Origin: Aulosira sp. FACHB-615
GTDB taxonomy: Bacteria > Cyanobacteriota > Cyanobacteriia > Cyanobacteriales > Nostocaceae
Reading direction: 5' to 3'
Assembly (NCBI RefSeq): GCF_014698045.1
Contig: NZ_JACJSE010000034.1
Span: forward strand, 1-64,000
Length of the DNA: 64,000 nt
Positions within the stretch are counted from its first letter, which is position 1, and each line of letters opens with the position of its first letter. A program made the translations under genes and the position numbers. The notes beneath the pieces were generated by a model that saw only the letters and a list, made by a program, of their open reading frames with translations, had not been told where the DNA came from and ran no database searches. Below are positions 16,569 through 26,329 of the stretch, piece by piece.

Positions 16569-17717
16569 TTAATTAAACTGTCTCTCTAACTGTTGGGAGA
16601 CTAACGACATTGAATAGCAAAATAGCCAGTAAATTAACCCAACAAATAAATAAACTTCTGCATAGCGCCCGATAAATTGTGGCTGTGCCAAGATGGAACG
16701 GGAAATACCTGTTAGTTCTACTAAACCTAGTAAAGATAAGAGCGAAGTATCTTTAAATAAGCCAATAAATTGTCCAACAATTGCCGGAATAACTGCTCGT
16801 AAAGCTTGGGGAAGGACAATTAATAAAATTACCAATGGTGTTTTTAATCCTAATGCTTTAGCGGCTTCAATTTGCCCACGAGGAATTGCTTGCAGTCCGC
16901 CACGGACGTTTTCTGCCATGTAAGCCGCACTGAATAAAACTAATCCGGCAATTCCTCTAATGACTCTATCTAACCGCCAATCTGTTGGTAAAAATAAAGG
17001 TAACATGACTTGAGCGAGAAATAAAATACCGATTAGTGGTAATCCTCGCACAATCTCTATATATAGAATAGAAAACCAACGTAAAATAGGCAAATTACTA
17101 GTACGTCCTAAAGCTAATAAAACCCCTAAAGGAAACGAAAGTATAATACTCACGACTGCCATTAAAACAGTGAGTAGTAAACCATTCCATAAATTTGTAG
17201 GAACAGTTTGTAAACCCAATCCCCCACCAATTAGCCAAATAATTAGCGGAAATGATAATAGCCAGAGTGGAGACAGCCAAGGAGTTATAGTTTTATAAAA
17301 TTTTTGACTCAGCCAAAAGCTTGTTAATGTTAATGCCCCAATAAATAGTAACCATATACGCGAGGTGAAATCCAAAGGCAGAAAAATTAATAATCCACTA
17401 TAAATAAAAGCAAAAATAGCAAATCCCAGCTTATTAAAATTTTGTTTATTAAATACAACACCGCTAGTTATAGAGAATAAAACAGACGCGATCGCCAAAA
17501 CAATCCAAGCACGCCAATATAGGGTTTGGGGAAACCTCCCGACTAAGAATAAGCGCAAGTTAACTTGAATCACTGCCCATTGTGCTTGAGTGGTTGTCCA
17601 AGTTATTACGTTATGTAATGCCCAAAATATAAATACTAAACAGACAACAGTTAGTAAGCTGTTGTACCAAGTGTTAAACAAGTTTTTCCGCAGCCAAGTT
17701 AATTGAGAATTTATCAT
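16569..17717 (-). CDS. natH: Amino-acid ABC transporter permease (NatH/AapM type)
   Basis: This 382-residue membrane protein has about four N-terminal helices before a typical HisM-like permease domain (about 175-380). The coupling-loop EAA motif is recognised as EAAKALGLKTPLVILLIVLPQALR. The extended N-terminal half is characteristic of AapM/NatH rather than HisM permeases. It follows natG by 20 bases and should pair with it as a heterodimer for polar amino-acid uptake. Its stop codon abuts that of the convergent Rpn-type gene. Confidence 0.85.
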   Translation of the reverse strand: MINSQLTWLRKNLFNTWYNSLLTVVCLVFIFWALHNVITWTTTQAQWAVIQVNLRLFLVGRFPQTLYWRAWIVLAIASVLFSITSGVVFNKQNFNKLGFAIFAFIYSGLLIFLPLDFTSRIWLLFIGALTLTSFWLSQKFYKTITPWLSPLWLLSFPLIIWLIGGGLGLQTVPTNLWNGLLLTVLMAVVSIILSFPLGVLLALGRTSNLPILRWFSILYIEIVRGLPLIGILFLAQVMLPLFLPTDWRLDRVIRGIAGLVLFSAAYMAENVRGGLQAIPRGQIEAAKALGLKTPLVILLIVLPQALRAVIPAIVGQFIGLFKDTSLLSLLGLVELTGISRSILAQPQFIGRYAEVYLFVGLIYWLFCYSMSLVSQQLERQFN

Positions 17718-17737
17718 GTGTTTTTTCTATATCTTTT

Positions 17738-18664
17738 TCATCTTTCTGGAATTTGTACGGTACGATTGAGCAAATTCATCATGATGGAGATAGTCAAGCT
17801 CAAGGTAAGATAAGTGAGCATAAGTAGCAACATTACTTCTACGGCTCTCCCGGTTTGATTAAAGGTGGTAGAAGCGACAAAATAAATATCGGGATAACCA
17901 ATAGCGATCGCTAAACTAGAATTTTTCGTCAAATTCAGATACTGACTTGTTAATGGCGGAATGATTACCCGCAAGGCTTGGGGAAAAACCACCAAGCGCA
18001 TTACTAATCCTGGCTTGAAACCAAGCGATCGCGCCGCCTCCCATTGTCCTTTAGGTACTGATTGAATTCCACCCCGGACAATTTCTGCAATAAACGCACC
18101 TGTGTAAAAAATTAATCCTAACAGTAAAGCCGAAAACTCTGGGGAAAAACTCAACCAAGGTAATTCAATGCCATTTTGACTGAGACTGATAAAACCCCAA
18201 AGAGAAATTTTATTGTCTGCTTTAGGAAAACTCAAAAAAACAGCAAAGTACCAAAATAGTAATTGCAATAGTAAAGGTGTATTCCGAAAAATTTCTACAT
18301 AAATTAAGCTGATATTTCGTACTAACCAGTTATCAGATAACCGAGTTATCCCAGCAGTTATGCCGACAATTGTCGTGAAAAAAATGCCTGCGATCGCCAC
18401 CCGCAATGAGTTAATTAATCCCACCCACAAAGCACGGGTATATGTATCAGTGGCTTTGTAAGCAATTGGCGTTTCACCAATATCAAAAGATGCTTGCTGC
18501 TTGAGAAAATCAAATCCGAATTTAATACCTAATTGTTGTAAATTACGGCTCAGATTGCTCCAAAGTATGATTACTAAAATGGCTGCTAAAAATACAGCAA
18601 CAAATTGTGCAGTGATTTGCCAAAAACGATAATCACGCCAAATGGGGGGTTTGTCATTGGTCAT
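17738..18664 (-). CDS. natG: Amino-acid ABC transporter permease (NatG/AapQ type)
   Basis: This 308-residue inner-membrane permease has an N-terminal helix at about 15-35, a large loop, and a HisM-like transmembrane domain with the EAA motif WEAARSLGFKPGLVMRLVVFPQALR. It begins 89 bases after the stop of the binding-protein gene, a gap that holds a dispersed repeat (18690-18737), and its end is 20 bases from natH. It belongs to the N-II-like operon. Length is shorter than proteobacterial AapQ, as is usual for cyanobacterial members. Confidence 0.85.
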   Translation of the reverse strand: MTNDKPPIWRDYRFWQITAQFVAVFLAAILVIILWSNLSRNLQQLGIKFGFDFLKQQASFDIGETPIAYKATDTYTRALWVGLINSLRVAIAGIFFTTIVGITAGITRLSDNWLVRNISLIYVEIFRNTPLLLQLLFWYFAVFLSFPKADNKISLWGFISLSQNGIELPWLSFSPEFSALLLGLIFYTGAFIAEIVRGGIQSVPKGQWEAARSLGFKPGLVMRLVVFPQALRVIIPPLTSQYLNLTKNSSLAIAIGYPDIYFVASTTFNQTGRAVEVMLLLMLTYLTLSLTISIMMNLLNRTVQIPER

Positions 18665-18689
18665 TTAATTTGTATGGGGAGGTGAGGGA

Positions 18690-18737
18690 GACAAGGGGGA
18701 TAAGGGAGAGATGTTTGTCAATTATTTAGGATTGCTA
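18690..18737 (+). repeat. Dispersed repeat between natF and natG
   Basis: The segment is a variant of the repeat at 12151-12210 (GACAAGG tract, GAGATGTTTGT, TTTAGGATTGCTA). It fills most of the gap between two operon genes. Confidence 0.5.
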
Positions 18738-18753
18738 GATGAAGTTTCACACT

Positions 18754-19833
18754 TCATCTAAATGGTGGGGAGTAGAGTAATCCGCCTTTTGACCAGAGTT
18801 GATTTTGACCACGGGCGAGGTTGAGTTTGGTTTTGGGGCCGAGGTTGCGATCGTATACTTCCGCGTAATTACCAACGTGTTTAATGACTCTAGCGGCGAA
18901 ATCGTTAGTTAAGCCGAGTCCTTCACCTAAGTTGCCTTCTGTGCCTAAAAAGCGTTTAATATCTGGATCATTACTACTGGCAAATTGCGTGACATTCTGA
19001 GAAGTAATACCCAATTCTTCAGCTTTGACGAGGGAATAAACCACCCATTTGACAACATCACCCCACTTCGTATCTCCTTTGGCGACTGCTGGTGCTAAAG
19101 GTTCTGAGGAGATGACTTCATCAAGAATGACGTTATCTTCTGGTTTGGGTAAGAGTGAACGCCGCGCCACTAAAGCGGAACGGTCGGCTGTAATTCCGTC
19201 ACAACGACCTTCAGCGTAGGTTGCAAAGGTAACATTCACATCTTCAAACACAACGGGTTTGTAAGTAATACTGCGTTTCCGCATCTGGTCGGCTAAGTTT
19301 TGTTCAGTGGTTGTACCAGTTTGCACGCAAATTGCTTTGTCTTTTAAGTCTGCTAATGACTTAATATTGCTATTTTTGCGAACCATGATGGCTTGACCGT
19401 CATAAAAGACAACAGGCGCAAATTCTAAACCTACAGAGGTATCACGGCTGAGTGTCCAAGTTGTGTTGCGACTGAGGACATCTACTTCACCCGTTTGGAG
19501 GGCTGTAAATCGCTCTTTAGCATTGAGATTGCGAAATTCTACTGCATCTGGGTTATCAAACAAAGCTGCTGCTATACCCCTGCAAATATCTACATCAATC
19601 CCACTGTATTTACCGTCAGTACCTACAAAACTAAATCCTGGGACTTCACCACTCACACCACAAATCAATTGACCACGGCTTTTGATTGTATTCCAACGAT
19701 TGCTAGTTGCTTGTGTTGCAGGACTACCACTAGGAGTCGTGGTTGTATTTGCGGTTTGTCCTGATTCTCCACTACAAGCAGCAAGTGTCAAGATTAAAGG
19801 TGCGATCGCTAGAATCCAAGCTGATTTCCACAT
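18754..19833 (-). CDS. natF: Polar amino-acid-binding lipoprotein (NatF/AapJ type)
   Basis: This 359-residue periplasmic solute-binding protein captures amino acids for the transporter. The signal peptide ends in a lipobox LAAC (Cys20), followed by a Ser/Thr-rich tether. The type-2 binding fold starts with TIKSRGQLICGVSGEVPGFS and contains GIDVDICRGIAAALF and the family block VGLEFAPVVFYDGQAIMV, as in AapJ/BztA. It heads the operon, so the promoter should lie within 19834-20334. No clear NtcA site (GTA-N8-TAC) was found there by eye. Confidence 0.88.
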   Translation of the reverse strand: MWKSAWILAIAPLILTLAACSGESGQTANTTTTPSGSPATQATSNRWNTIKSRGQLICGVSGEVPGFSFVGTDGKYSGIDVDICRGIAAALFDNPDAVEFRNLNAKERFTALQTGEVDVLSRNTTWTLSRDTSVGLEFAPVVFYDGQAIMVRKNSNIKSLADLKDKAICVQTGTTTEQNLADQMRKRSITYKPVVFEDVNVTFATYAEGRCDGITADRSALVARRSLLPKPEDNVILDEVISSEPLAPAVAKGDTKWGDVVKWVVYSLVKAEELGITSQNVTQFASSNDPDIKRFLGTEGNLGEGLGLTNDFAARVIKHVGNYAEVYDRNLGPKTKLNLARGQNQLWSKGGLLYSPPFR

Positions 19834-20334
19834 AAACTTTCGTGAATATTAAACCCTAAAAAATGTGTTGACGACTACAATATTTTGGTAAAAAATCAGT
19901 CGATGCTTGTAATATAAAACTTTTTGGAGATTTTTTAGCATCTGGGTTGTCAAGCAGTTTTATTTGATTTTGGTGAGCATCAGGCTTTAGATTTCCGACT
20001 TATTCAAGAAATTGAGCATCTATTTTTTACTTAAAATTGGAAATTTATCTAGCTTTTTATTACTCATGATATGTGAATTTTTAACTATTACTTGAAATAC
20101 TGATTCTTGAGATACAAAAATGGCGAAATATTTTGTCCTTATGGGTACTTTCTCGAACATAATTTTCTTATTTCATAGAATTTAGACATATCAGTCGAAA
20201 AAATCTGAAATTATGCAGTAATTTATTGCATACTTCTCAACAAGCAGAAGTCGCCACATCAACCTAAACATAGACCCCTAGCAGGTTACACTAGTTTTGG
20301 TGACAGCCGCTCCACCATTTCTTACGAGGCTTTT
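19834..20334. other. Intergenic region with divergent promoters, no gene seen
   Basis: This AT-rich 501-bp region separates natF (minus) from the YbjN-type gene (plus). I see no open frame above 25 codons, no hairpin with a T-tail and no perfect NtcA box. It must hold the promoters of both flanking genes. Confidence 0.5.
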
Positions 20335-20892
20335 ATGGGAGCAAATCTCGAACAGATTGCCAGTTACTTAGACAAACTAGGTTGGGACTACCGCTTTGAT
20401 GATGAAGAAGACCGTATTATCACAGGGGTGGAAGCTGATAACCTAGAAGATTTTCTGATAGTTGTTCAACTAGATGAGGAGGGAAAGTTTTTCCGCATTT
20501 TTGCGCCTCAAGTTTTGGCTGGAGTGCAAGACCACCCTTACAAAGCGGCAATTCTCCAGACGATGTTAGCCATTTCTTGGGAAACCAAAATGCTGCAATG
20601 GGAGTATGACCCATCTGATGGCGAAATCCGGGCAATTATTGAATTTCCCTTAGAAGACTCGATTTTGACAGAAAAGCAATTTCAACGTTGTTTGAGTGGA
20701 TTAATTCAAATTGTCGATAGTATAGCTATCCCTCGCTTGAAAGAAGTGATGGCTACAGGGGAAGATCCTGGAAACGTGGAAATTGGCGAAAGAATGTTAC
20801 TCACGATTCAGGAAGAAGCACCAGGATTACTGGAACTGTTAGAAAAGGCGATGGAGGCCAGAAAAAAGCGGGGGACTTTTCCAAGTGACTGA
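20335..20892 (+). CDS. YbjN-domain protein
   Basis: The 185-residue acidic protein has the YbjN/type III secretion chaperone-like fold pattern: an N-terminal helix (LEQIASYLDKLGWDYRFDD), then strands alternating with charged turns (FLIVVQLDEEGKFFRIFAPQ), and long C-terminal helices. It has no signal peptide or catalytic motif. Members are widespread in cyanobacteria, where the role is unknown; the fold suggests protein binding. The DUF3318 gene follows 77 bases downstream on the same strand. Confidence 0.75.
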   Translation: MGANLEQIASYLDKLGWDYRFDDEEDRIITGVEADNLEDFLIVVQLDEEGKFFRIFAPQVLAGVQDHPYKAAILQTMLAISWETKMLQWEYDPSDGEIRAIIEFPLEDSILTEKQFQRCLSGLIQIVDSIAIPRLKEVMATGEDPGNVEIGERMLLTIQEEAPGLLELLEKAMEARKKRGTFPSD

Positions 20893-20969
20893 GGCGGATC
20901 ACCACTTAAATAGCTATACTCCAAAGTGATACCCTCTCTATATACTGAAATTTTCTAGGGCTGGATTTT

Positions 20970-21614
20970 ATGACATCCTATGCAACCTCCTCTGCCAAAG
21001 CAGAAATGAGTGAACTCCGGCGATTAAAAGGCTTACTACCACCAGAATTGCAAAGCTGGGTCACAGTTGAAGGCACAACTGAGGTCAATCCACCCCTGAT
21101 CCGCAGCGAAGAAATTGGTAAAGACCAAGTAGAAATTCAAATTGACTTGGTGAAATGGGATGCTCTCGCAATGGATCAGCGTAATCTGCTGTTCTGGCAT
21201 GAAGTTGCCCGCATTCAAATGGACACAATTCCCAAAGATGGTTGGGAAATGGCAGCATTGGCTATTGGTTTAGGCGGTGCTGTGGGTGAATTGTGGGTAC
21301 AAGATGGATTGTTGCTGGTGTTAGCCTTGGCTCTATGTGGCGTTTCTGGTTGGCGACTTTATCAAAAAAATAATGGCGAAAAGCAAATGCGAGAATTGCT
21401 GGATGCTGATGAAAAAGCGATCGCACTAGCAACTCGTTTTGGTTACAGTCTCCCCAATGCTTACAAGAGTCTCGGTAGTGCCTTGAAAACCTTAATTGAT
21501 ACTACTCCCAGCAAACGCCAACGGTCTCGTTATGAAGCACGACTTTCTGCCCTCAAACGCAGCGCCAACAAGGCAAAAGCTAAATCTCGCACTCCCGAAG
21601 ATAGCGGACTGTAA
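20970..21614 (+). CDS. DUF3318 family membrane protein
   Basis: This 214-residue, cyanobacteria-specific protein starts with a helical segment SELRRLKGLLPPELQSWV and contains NLLFWHEVARIQ, a conserved DUF3318 block with a metallopeptidase-like but incomplete HE sequence. Two hydrophobic stretches follow at about 88-125 (MAALAIGLGGAVGELW, LLLVLALALCGVSGW). The C terminus is basic. It is probably a membrane protein of unknown role. Confidence 0.8.
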   Translation: MTSYATSSAKAEMSELRRLKGLLPPELQSWVTVEGTTEVNPPLIRSEEIGKDQVEIQIDLVKWDALAMDQRNLLFWHEVARIQMDTIPKDGWEMAALAIGLGGAVGELWVQDGLLLVLALALCGVSGWRLYQKNNGEKQMRELLDADEKAIALATRFGYSLPNAYKSLGSALKTLIDTTPSKRQRSRYEARLSALKRSANKAKAKSRTPEDSGL

Positions 21615-21629
21615 CTACAAAGAATTATC

Positions 21630-21652
21630 TTGGGTGGGCAGTACCCACCCAA
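21630..21652. terminator. Hairpin between convergent genes
   Basis: TTGGGTGGG (21630-21638) and CCCACCCAA (21644-21652) form a perfect 9-bp stem with loop CAGTA. It sits between the stops of the convergent DUF3318 and phytase-like genes and could serve both directions. Confidence 0.6.
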
Positions 21653-21664
21653 ACCAGCATTTAT

Positions 21665-23158
21665 TTACTTTTGTAAAGATTTAAACTGTCGCTTCACAAA
21701 TAAACTACTAGCAGCCAGTAAGATGAGTCCCGCCGTTGTGGTTGGTTCAGGAACTTTTTTTGGTGGTACAAATCCAGCTAATTCCTGTCTACTAGCTTTT
21801 AAGGCATAAACAAAAGTTGGAATTAAAGACTGTCCTGTAGGACAACCGCTATCAATGGGGACTTGAGAGAAGTTAGTCCCATCTGTACACACGTCAAATT
21901 GTACATTCTGTCCATTTTGAGTCACGCTGAAATCGTTATCTGTCCCGGCAATCAAGGCGTAAGAACCATCAGCAAGTTGCGGCCCAATTGCCAACCCTTC
22001 AAATTTTTCGGGAATAGTTTGTCCAGCATTTCTCAGGAGTTCGGCAATATCGGCAAACAAAATCTTAGTGACTGGTGTGATTTCAGTAGGTAAATCATTG
22101 ATACCTGTCAAGCTAATATCAGCTACGTTGGTTGCATCAGTCAAATCAATTTTGTAGATGCGTTTACTAGCAACGGGAGTCGCACCTGTGGGATCTTCCA
22201 CACCCACACCGCGATTATCCCGTTCCAAAACTAAAAATTCGTTATTGTTCAAGGCTGTGATGGAGCTAATACCAATATTGCGCCCTTGAGAATTAGCTCC
22301 AAAATCATTATTTGTTCCAGGGATACGGGCATTAATATCTGTCAAGCTTTCTAGTTGATAGATGTATTGAGCAGTACTATTCCCGGTGTTGGTGTCAAAT
22401 TCAACTATTCTTAAATTGCGGCTGCGTCGCCCATCTGGAGAACCTTCATTAACTAACGGGTCTTGCAGCATCGCAAATAGGCGGCTACCGTCTGGGCTGA
22501 GGGTTACGCCTTCAAAGCCGCGATTGTCTTGACGACCAGTGGCAATTGTAGGACGACCATCAACATAGTTAATTGTGCTGTCATTTTGTCTGGGGATCAG
22601 ATTGCTGGGGGTGTTAAATGCCCGGATAAAGGAACCAGTCGGGCTAAATTCGTAGACAGAGGGGCCATATTCATCAGAAACGTAGAAATTCCCATTCGGA
22701 GCGATCACAAATCCTTCTGGGTCAAAACTGCGACCAAGAAGGCTGGCATTTCCATTGAGGATTCCGGGATTTAAGCCGTTAAAGTTTTGACCATTTTGGG
22801 TGAAGATAATCGTGTCTAGTAACTGGAAATTACTGATATTTCCTGTATTTTGGTCAACATCTAAAGAAAATTTCTGCACTCGTGGATTGTAGCTGATGAC
22901 ACCACCACCGGGTCCGCGATCAGCCAGGCTATAGTACACATTATTGGAGCGATCGTAGTACAAGTCAGAGAAAAATCCCAGGCGATTAGTGTTGGCGCTA
23001 TTCGTACTAGAAGCAGATAAATCTGTACTACCACCGGGAATTGTGATGCCATTAACCAAAGAAACTGCACTAGCAGTTGTGGCCGATCCGGTAATACTAA
23101 CTACGGCAGTGACCAGGGAAAAACTGAATCCAGAAATCCAATGCTTGACAGAAATCAT
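21665..23158 (-). CDS. Secreted esterase-like phytase-family protein with PEP-CTERM tail
   Basis: The 497-residue protein has a signal peptide (ISGFSFSLVTAVVSITGSATTASA), a beta-propeller-like body with repeated blocks (DPEGFVIAPNGNFYVSDEYGP, NRGFEGVTLSPDGSRLFAML, KFEGLAIGP), and a C-terminal sorting signal made of VPEP, a hydrophobic helix and basic residues. This matches the family named esterase-like activity of phytase. It is probably exported and processed by an exosortase. ATG 23158 is chosen because AAGGTG lies 3-8 bases upstream; the frame is open to a GTG at 23179. The substrate is not known. Confidence 0.82.
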   Translation of the reverse strand: MISVKHWISGFSFSLVTAVVSITGSATTASAVSLVNGITIPGGSTDLSASSTNSANTNRLGFFSDLYYDRSNNVYYSLADRGPGGGVISYNPRVQKFSLDVDQNTGNISNFQLLDTIIFTQNGQNFNGLNPGILNGNASLLGRSFDPEGFVIAPNGNFYVSDEYGPSVYEFSPTGSFIRAFNTPSNLIPRQNDSTINYVDGRPTIATGRQDNRGFEGVTLSPDGSRLFAMLQDPLVNEGSPDGRRSRNLRIVEFDTNTGNSTAQYIYQLESLTDINARIPGTNNDFGANSQGRNIGISSITALNNNEFLVLERDNRGVGVEDPTGATPVASKRIYKIDLTDATNVADISLTGINDLPTEITPVTKILFADIAELLRNAGQTIPEKFEGLAIGPQLADGSYALIAGTDNDFSVTQNGQNVQFDVCTDGTNFSQVPIDSGCPTGQSLIPTFVYALKASRQELAGFVPPKKVPEPTTTAGLILLAASSLFVKRQFKSLQK

Positions 23159-23335
23159 GTACACCTTGCAAAAAGACACAGTGGTTTCAGCTTTGGACTT
23201 CTAGATTAAAGAAAGGTTATCGAAAAATTAAGGTATTGAATATCACATGGTTACTTAATAGAATACGGTTTTGACATGGGAAAATCTTCATCAAAGTTTC
23301 ATACTACTCAGCACTTAGCACTCAACACTTTTTCT

Positions 23336-24133
23336 TCACAATTGATTGAGCATTTTATGAGTTTGCGGTACAACCCGGACATGAGGCACAAACTTTTTCA
23401 TTAAAGCTTGCCACATCAGCACTTGGTCGGGATTCGGGGCGAGTATGGGTGTAGTAGTGAACTGTTCAGAAGTAGGTAATGGGGTGACTGGTTGTAAAAA
23501 AACAGGAACTTTGGGATTGATATCTGCTATCAGTAAAGCTGTTTTTTGCAACTCATCGGGATTGGTACTTTGCGAAATAATTATCTTGACAAAAACATCC
23601 AAAGATGGGTTGTTGTGGCATAATTGGAGAAATTTTGTATGTTCTTGCCAATAAGTCTCGCCGCTAACGCTAGGCAGTTTCCAATCCATACCCACAGAGT
23701 CTAGGTAAGGCAAAATCATCGCCAGTTGTTCTGGGCGATGTCCCCCAGTCTCTAGGTATATTGGTAAACCAGTAAGCGATCGCACTTGGGGCAGAAATTC
23801 ATACAAAAAAGGGGCATGTAAAAGCGGCTCACCGCCAGTCAGGCTAATGCTATCGTGTAGCAACGGTAGATTTTGACGTTTAATCCAGTCGAGTAATATG
23901 GTTAAGGGGACGGGATTAGAGTGAATTTCAAACTCTCGTGATCCAGGTGATCGTTCTACCTTACAGGTAGTGGGTGCATTCCATGTGTGGGAGCTATCGC
24001 AAAAATGACAGCGTAAGTCACACAAAGCAAAGCGAATAAAAATTTGACGTGTCCCGACATTCAATCCTTCCCCTTGAATAGCAGAAAAGACCTCAATCAG
24101 TCGTGCGGTAGGTTCTGTAGTGTTAGCAGTCAT
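23336..24133 (-). CDS. queE: 7-carboxy-7-deazaguanine synthase (radical SAM)
   Basis: QueE converts 6-carboxytetrahydropterin to 7-carboxy-7-deazaguanine in the pathway to queuosine-modified tRNA. The radical SAM cluster motif is CDLRCHFCDSSHTW (a QueE-type C-x3-C-x2-C), preceded by FSAIQGEGLNVGTRQIFIRF. SLTGGEPLL is the SAM-binding GGE motif. The start at 24133 (MTANTTEP) places the first strand at the usual distance; the frame is open to 24220, but the extra 29 residues look like noise. No preQ1 riboswitch was recognised. The other pathway genes are not in the window. Confidence 0.88.
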   Translation of the reverse strand: MTANTTEPTARLIEVFSAIQGEGLNVGTRQIFIRFALCDLRCHFCDSSHTWNAPTTCKVERSPGSREFEIHSNPVPLTILLDWIKRQNLPLLHDSISLTGGEPLLHAPFLYEFLPQVRSLTGLPIYLETGGHRPEQLAMILPYLDSVGMDWKLPSVSGETYWQEHTKFLQLCHNNPSLDVFVKIIISQSTNPDELQKTALLIADINPKVPVFLQPVTPLPTSEQFTTTPILAPNPDQVLMWQALMKKFVPHVRVVPQTHKMLNQL

Positions 24134-24418
24134 GGGATAGTAGCAAAGCGATCGCGCCGTGGCGATATCAAAACAAGTACATTTTTGTGTTCTTGTTCTA
24201 TTGTGAATCGTCCTTGGCAATCTCGGCTCTAAACCTAGACAACTACAGTCAAAAGCAAAAAGGAACAGAAGGTAAAAATATTACTTTTCTTAGCCTTATG
24301 CTTTCAAAACGTCCTCACCCCTCCAACTACAGCGAAAAATCAGTCTTTGTTCCTACCCCTGAAATTTGAGGTTCAGTGATTTTCTAGGACAAAATAATGT
24401 TTGGCAGATTAAATTTAC

Positions 24419-25468
24419 ATGGCAACGAAAGTGCAGAGCTTCATGACTAGCCAACCCACAGAGGTAAATTTCCCAGTTACTTCCCTCAATGAAACGGCGA
24501 TAGTGCAGGTATCGGCGCGGTTAAGCGTGCTAGAAGCAGTCGGCTTTAAACAAACCTGCCAAGACCTGATCGCCGCCAACCCACACCTTAAGAAAATCAT
24601 CGTTGATTTTCACCAGACGATTTTTATGGACAGTAGTGGTTTAGGCGCTCTGGTCAGTAATTACAAAATTGCTCAAGAAAGAGGAATTACCCTCATTCTG
24701 CGAGATGTTACCCCCCAAGTTATGGCGGTACTAACTCTGACAGGATTAGATCAAGTTTTTCCGATGGAGTCTAGTGGCGAAGCCGCATTTATCGCAGCAG
24801 AAAATGATATAGAAGTCTCTAAAAATAGTTCTCGTAAACTAGAGCAACTTCCTACTACTCATCCCTCTATAGCTTCTTGGATGAAACGCTTGATTGATAT
24901 AGTTGGTTCACTAGTGGGTTTAGTGATTACAGGAATTTTGCTGATCCCGATTGTCATTGCAATTACAATTGATGATCCTGGCCCGATTTTCTTTAGTCAA
25001 ACTCGCTGCGGCTGGATGGGTAAGCGATTTAAAATTTGGAAATTTCGCTCTATGTGTGTAGATGCGGAAGCCAAAAAAGCTTTAGTCAAAAATCAAGTGC
25101 AGGGCGCATTTTTTAAGAATGACAACGACCCCAGAATTACTAAAGTCGGGCGATTTTTACGGCGCACAAGTTTAGATGAATTGCCACAATTTTGGAATGT
25201 TCTCAAAGGTGATATGAGTTTAGTAGGTACTAGACCACCAACACCGGATGAAGTTGAACGTTATGAAGTACCAGAGTGGCAACGTTTAGACGTAAAACCA
25301 GGAATGACTGGAGAATGGCAAGTTAATGGTCGGTCTACAGTCCGAAGTTTTGAAGATGTGATTCGCCTGGATTTGCAATATCAAAAAAATTGGAGTTTGC
25401 TATACGATTTAAAGTTAATTTTCAAAACTGTTGCTATTTTGTTTGACAAAAAGAGTGGCGCTGTTTAG
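24419..25468 (+). CDS. STAS-domain / bacterial sugar transferase fusion
   Basis: The 349-residue protein begins with a STAS domain (about 20-125), including the FMDSSGLGALV block that carries the usual phosphorylatable serine. A membrane helix follows at about 155-180, and then a polyprenyl-phosphate sugar transferase domain with KRFKIWKFRSM, FLRRTSLDELPQFWNVLKGDMSLVGTRPP and KPGMTGEWQVNGRS. Such enzymes start exopolysaccharide repeat units. The STAS fusion is known from cyanobacterial enzymes, including ones linked to heterocyst envelope polysaccharide. ATG 24443 is an alternative start. A hairpin terminator follows. Confidence 0.85.
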   Translation: MATKVQSFMTSQPTEVNFPVTSLNETAIVQVSARLSVLEAVGFKQTCQDLIAANPHLKKIIVDFHQTIFMDSSGLGALVSNYKIAQERGITLILRDVTPQVMAVLTLTGLDQVFPMESSGEAAFIAAENDIEVSKNSSRKLEQLPTTHPSIASWMKRLIDIVGSLVGLVITGILLIPIVIAITIDDPGPIFFSQTRCGWMGKRFKIWKFRSMCVDAEAKKALVKNQVQGAFFKNDNDPRITKVGRFLRRTSLDELPQFWNVLKGDMSLVGTRPPTPDEVERYEVPEWQRLDVKPGMTGEWQVNGRSTVRSFEDVIRLDLQYQKNWSLLYDLKLIFKTVAILFDKKSGAV

Positions 25469-25507
25469 TAAAAATCTAATTTTAAATTTGTCACAATATA
25501 CTCATTC

Positions 25508-25545
25508 AGATACCCGACTTATTTCATCAGTCGGGTATCTTGTTT
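25508..25545 (+). terminator. Hairpin terminator after sugar transferase gene
   Basis: AGATACCCGACT (25508-25519) pairs exactly with AGTCGGGTATCT (25529-25540), followed by TGTTT, 40 bases after the stop codon. The sequence belongs to the same hairpin family as 3025-3060 and 39201-39233. Confidence 0.7.
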
Positions 25546-25580
25546 GTGAGGAGTAATTTACGGCTAATATAGTTTAGCTG

Positions 25581-25829
25581 TTAAACTTTGCCGTTGCGGC
25601 GATCGCAGCGATATGGATAAAGCCATTCACACCTAAATAAACCAAAACTGTACTTTTCTAAAAATGGGCCAGCGTGATATCTGTCTGAGATGTTGATTCC
25701 CGCTTTTGTTTTAATTTCATACAGTTTAGGAAAGGCAGCCGCTAAAATAGCGATCGCAGCTAATAAATACAATGCCGGGGTTCTAAGTTTGCCAAATCTA
25801 CGAGAATTGCTGTTGACTTTACGAGACAT
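25581..25829 (-). CDS. Small single-span membrane protein, unknown
   Basis: The 82-residue frame begins MSRKVNSNSRRFGKLR, a basic N terminus, followed by one hydrophobic helix (TPALYLLAAIAILAAAF) and a Tyr-rich, Cys-containing tail. The layout is that of a real small membrane protein, but I recognise no family. It precedes an HNH gene on the same strand by 35 bases. Confidence 0.5.
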   Translation of the reverse strand: MSRKVNSNSRRFGKLRTPALYLLAAIAILAAAFPKLYEIKTKAGINISDRYHAGPFLEKYSFGLFRCEWLYPYRCDRRNGKV

Positions 25830-25864
25830 AAAAATTCAAAACTAACAGCCTATACTAGATTAGC

Positions 25865-26110
25865 TCAACTTTGAAAATGTCGCCGAAAACGCTGATCTGT
25901 TTTGTCAGATTTTTTGAGATTACAAGTCAAGCAAAGAGTGTGTAAATTGCTGATATCATTTTGACCCCCACGCGCCAAGGGAATGATATGGTCAATGGTC
26001 AAATTAGTTTCTAAATCAGTCTTACCACAGCTTTGACATTGATATTTATCACGTTGAAACACATATTGTCTAACTTCATTTGGTATGCGAATCCGGGGGG
26101 TTTTATTCAT
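25865..26110 (-). CDS. HNH endonuclease-domain protein
   Basis: The 81-residue protein is a stand-alone HNH domain. It shows a zinc pair CQSCG, the catalytic block LTIDHIIPLARGG with its central His, SNLHTLCLTCN with the Asn-His-type ending, and the second zinc pair CLTC. The basic N terminus (TPRIRIPNEVRQYVFQRDKYQC) is typical of cyanobacterial HNH proteins. The role (repair, mobile DNA or housekeeping) cannot be decided from context. Confidence 0.85.
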   Translation of the reverse strand: MNKTPRIRIPNEVRQYVFQRDKYQCQSCGKTDLETNLTIDHIIPLARGGQNDISNLHTLCLTCNLKKSDKTDQRFRRHFQS

Positions 26111-26329
26111 ACATTATCCTCGTGAATCATCCGACGTATTTCCTCAACAAAAGTAGATTGGTAAGAACAATAACGCAACTCAAGCAAGAAAGCACAGATA
26201 TTGGCTTAGTTTCCTTTGAGTAAAAATAGAGACATTACACTTATTTTGCCATAATACTTATTTCTTGAGATAGAAGGAAAAGCAAGTAGCTCTCAATAAC
26301 ATACGGGGAGAATCTTTGCAGAATTAATT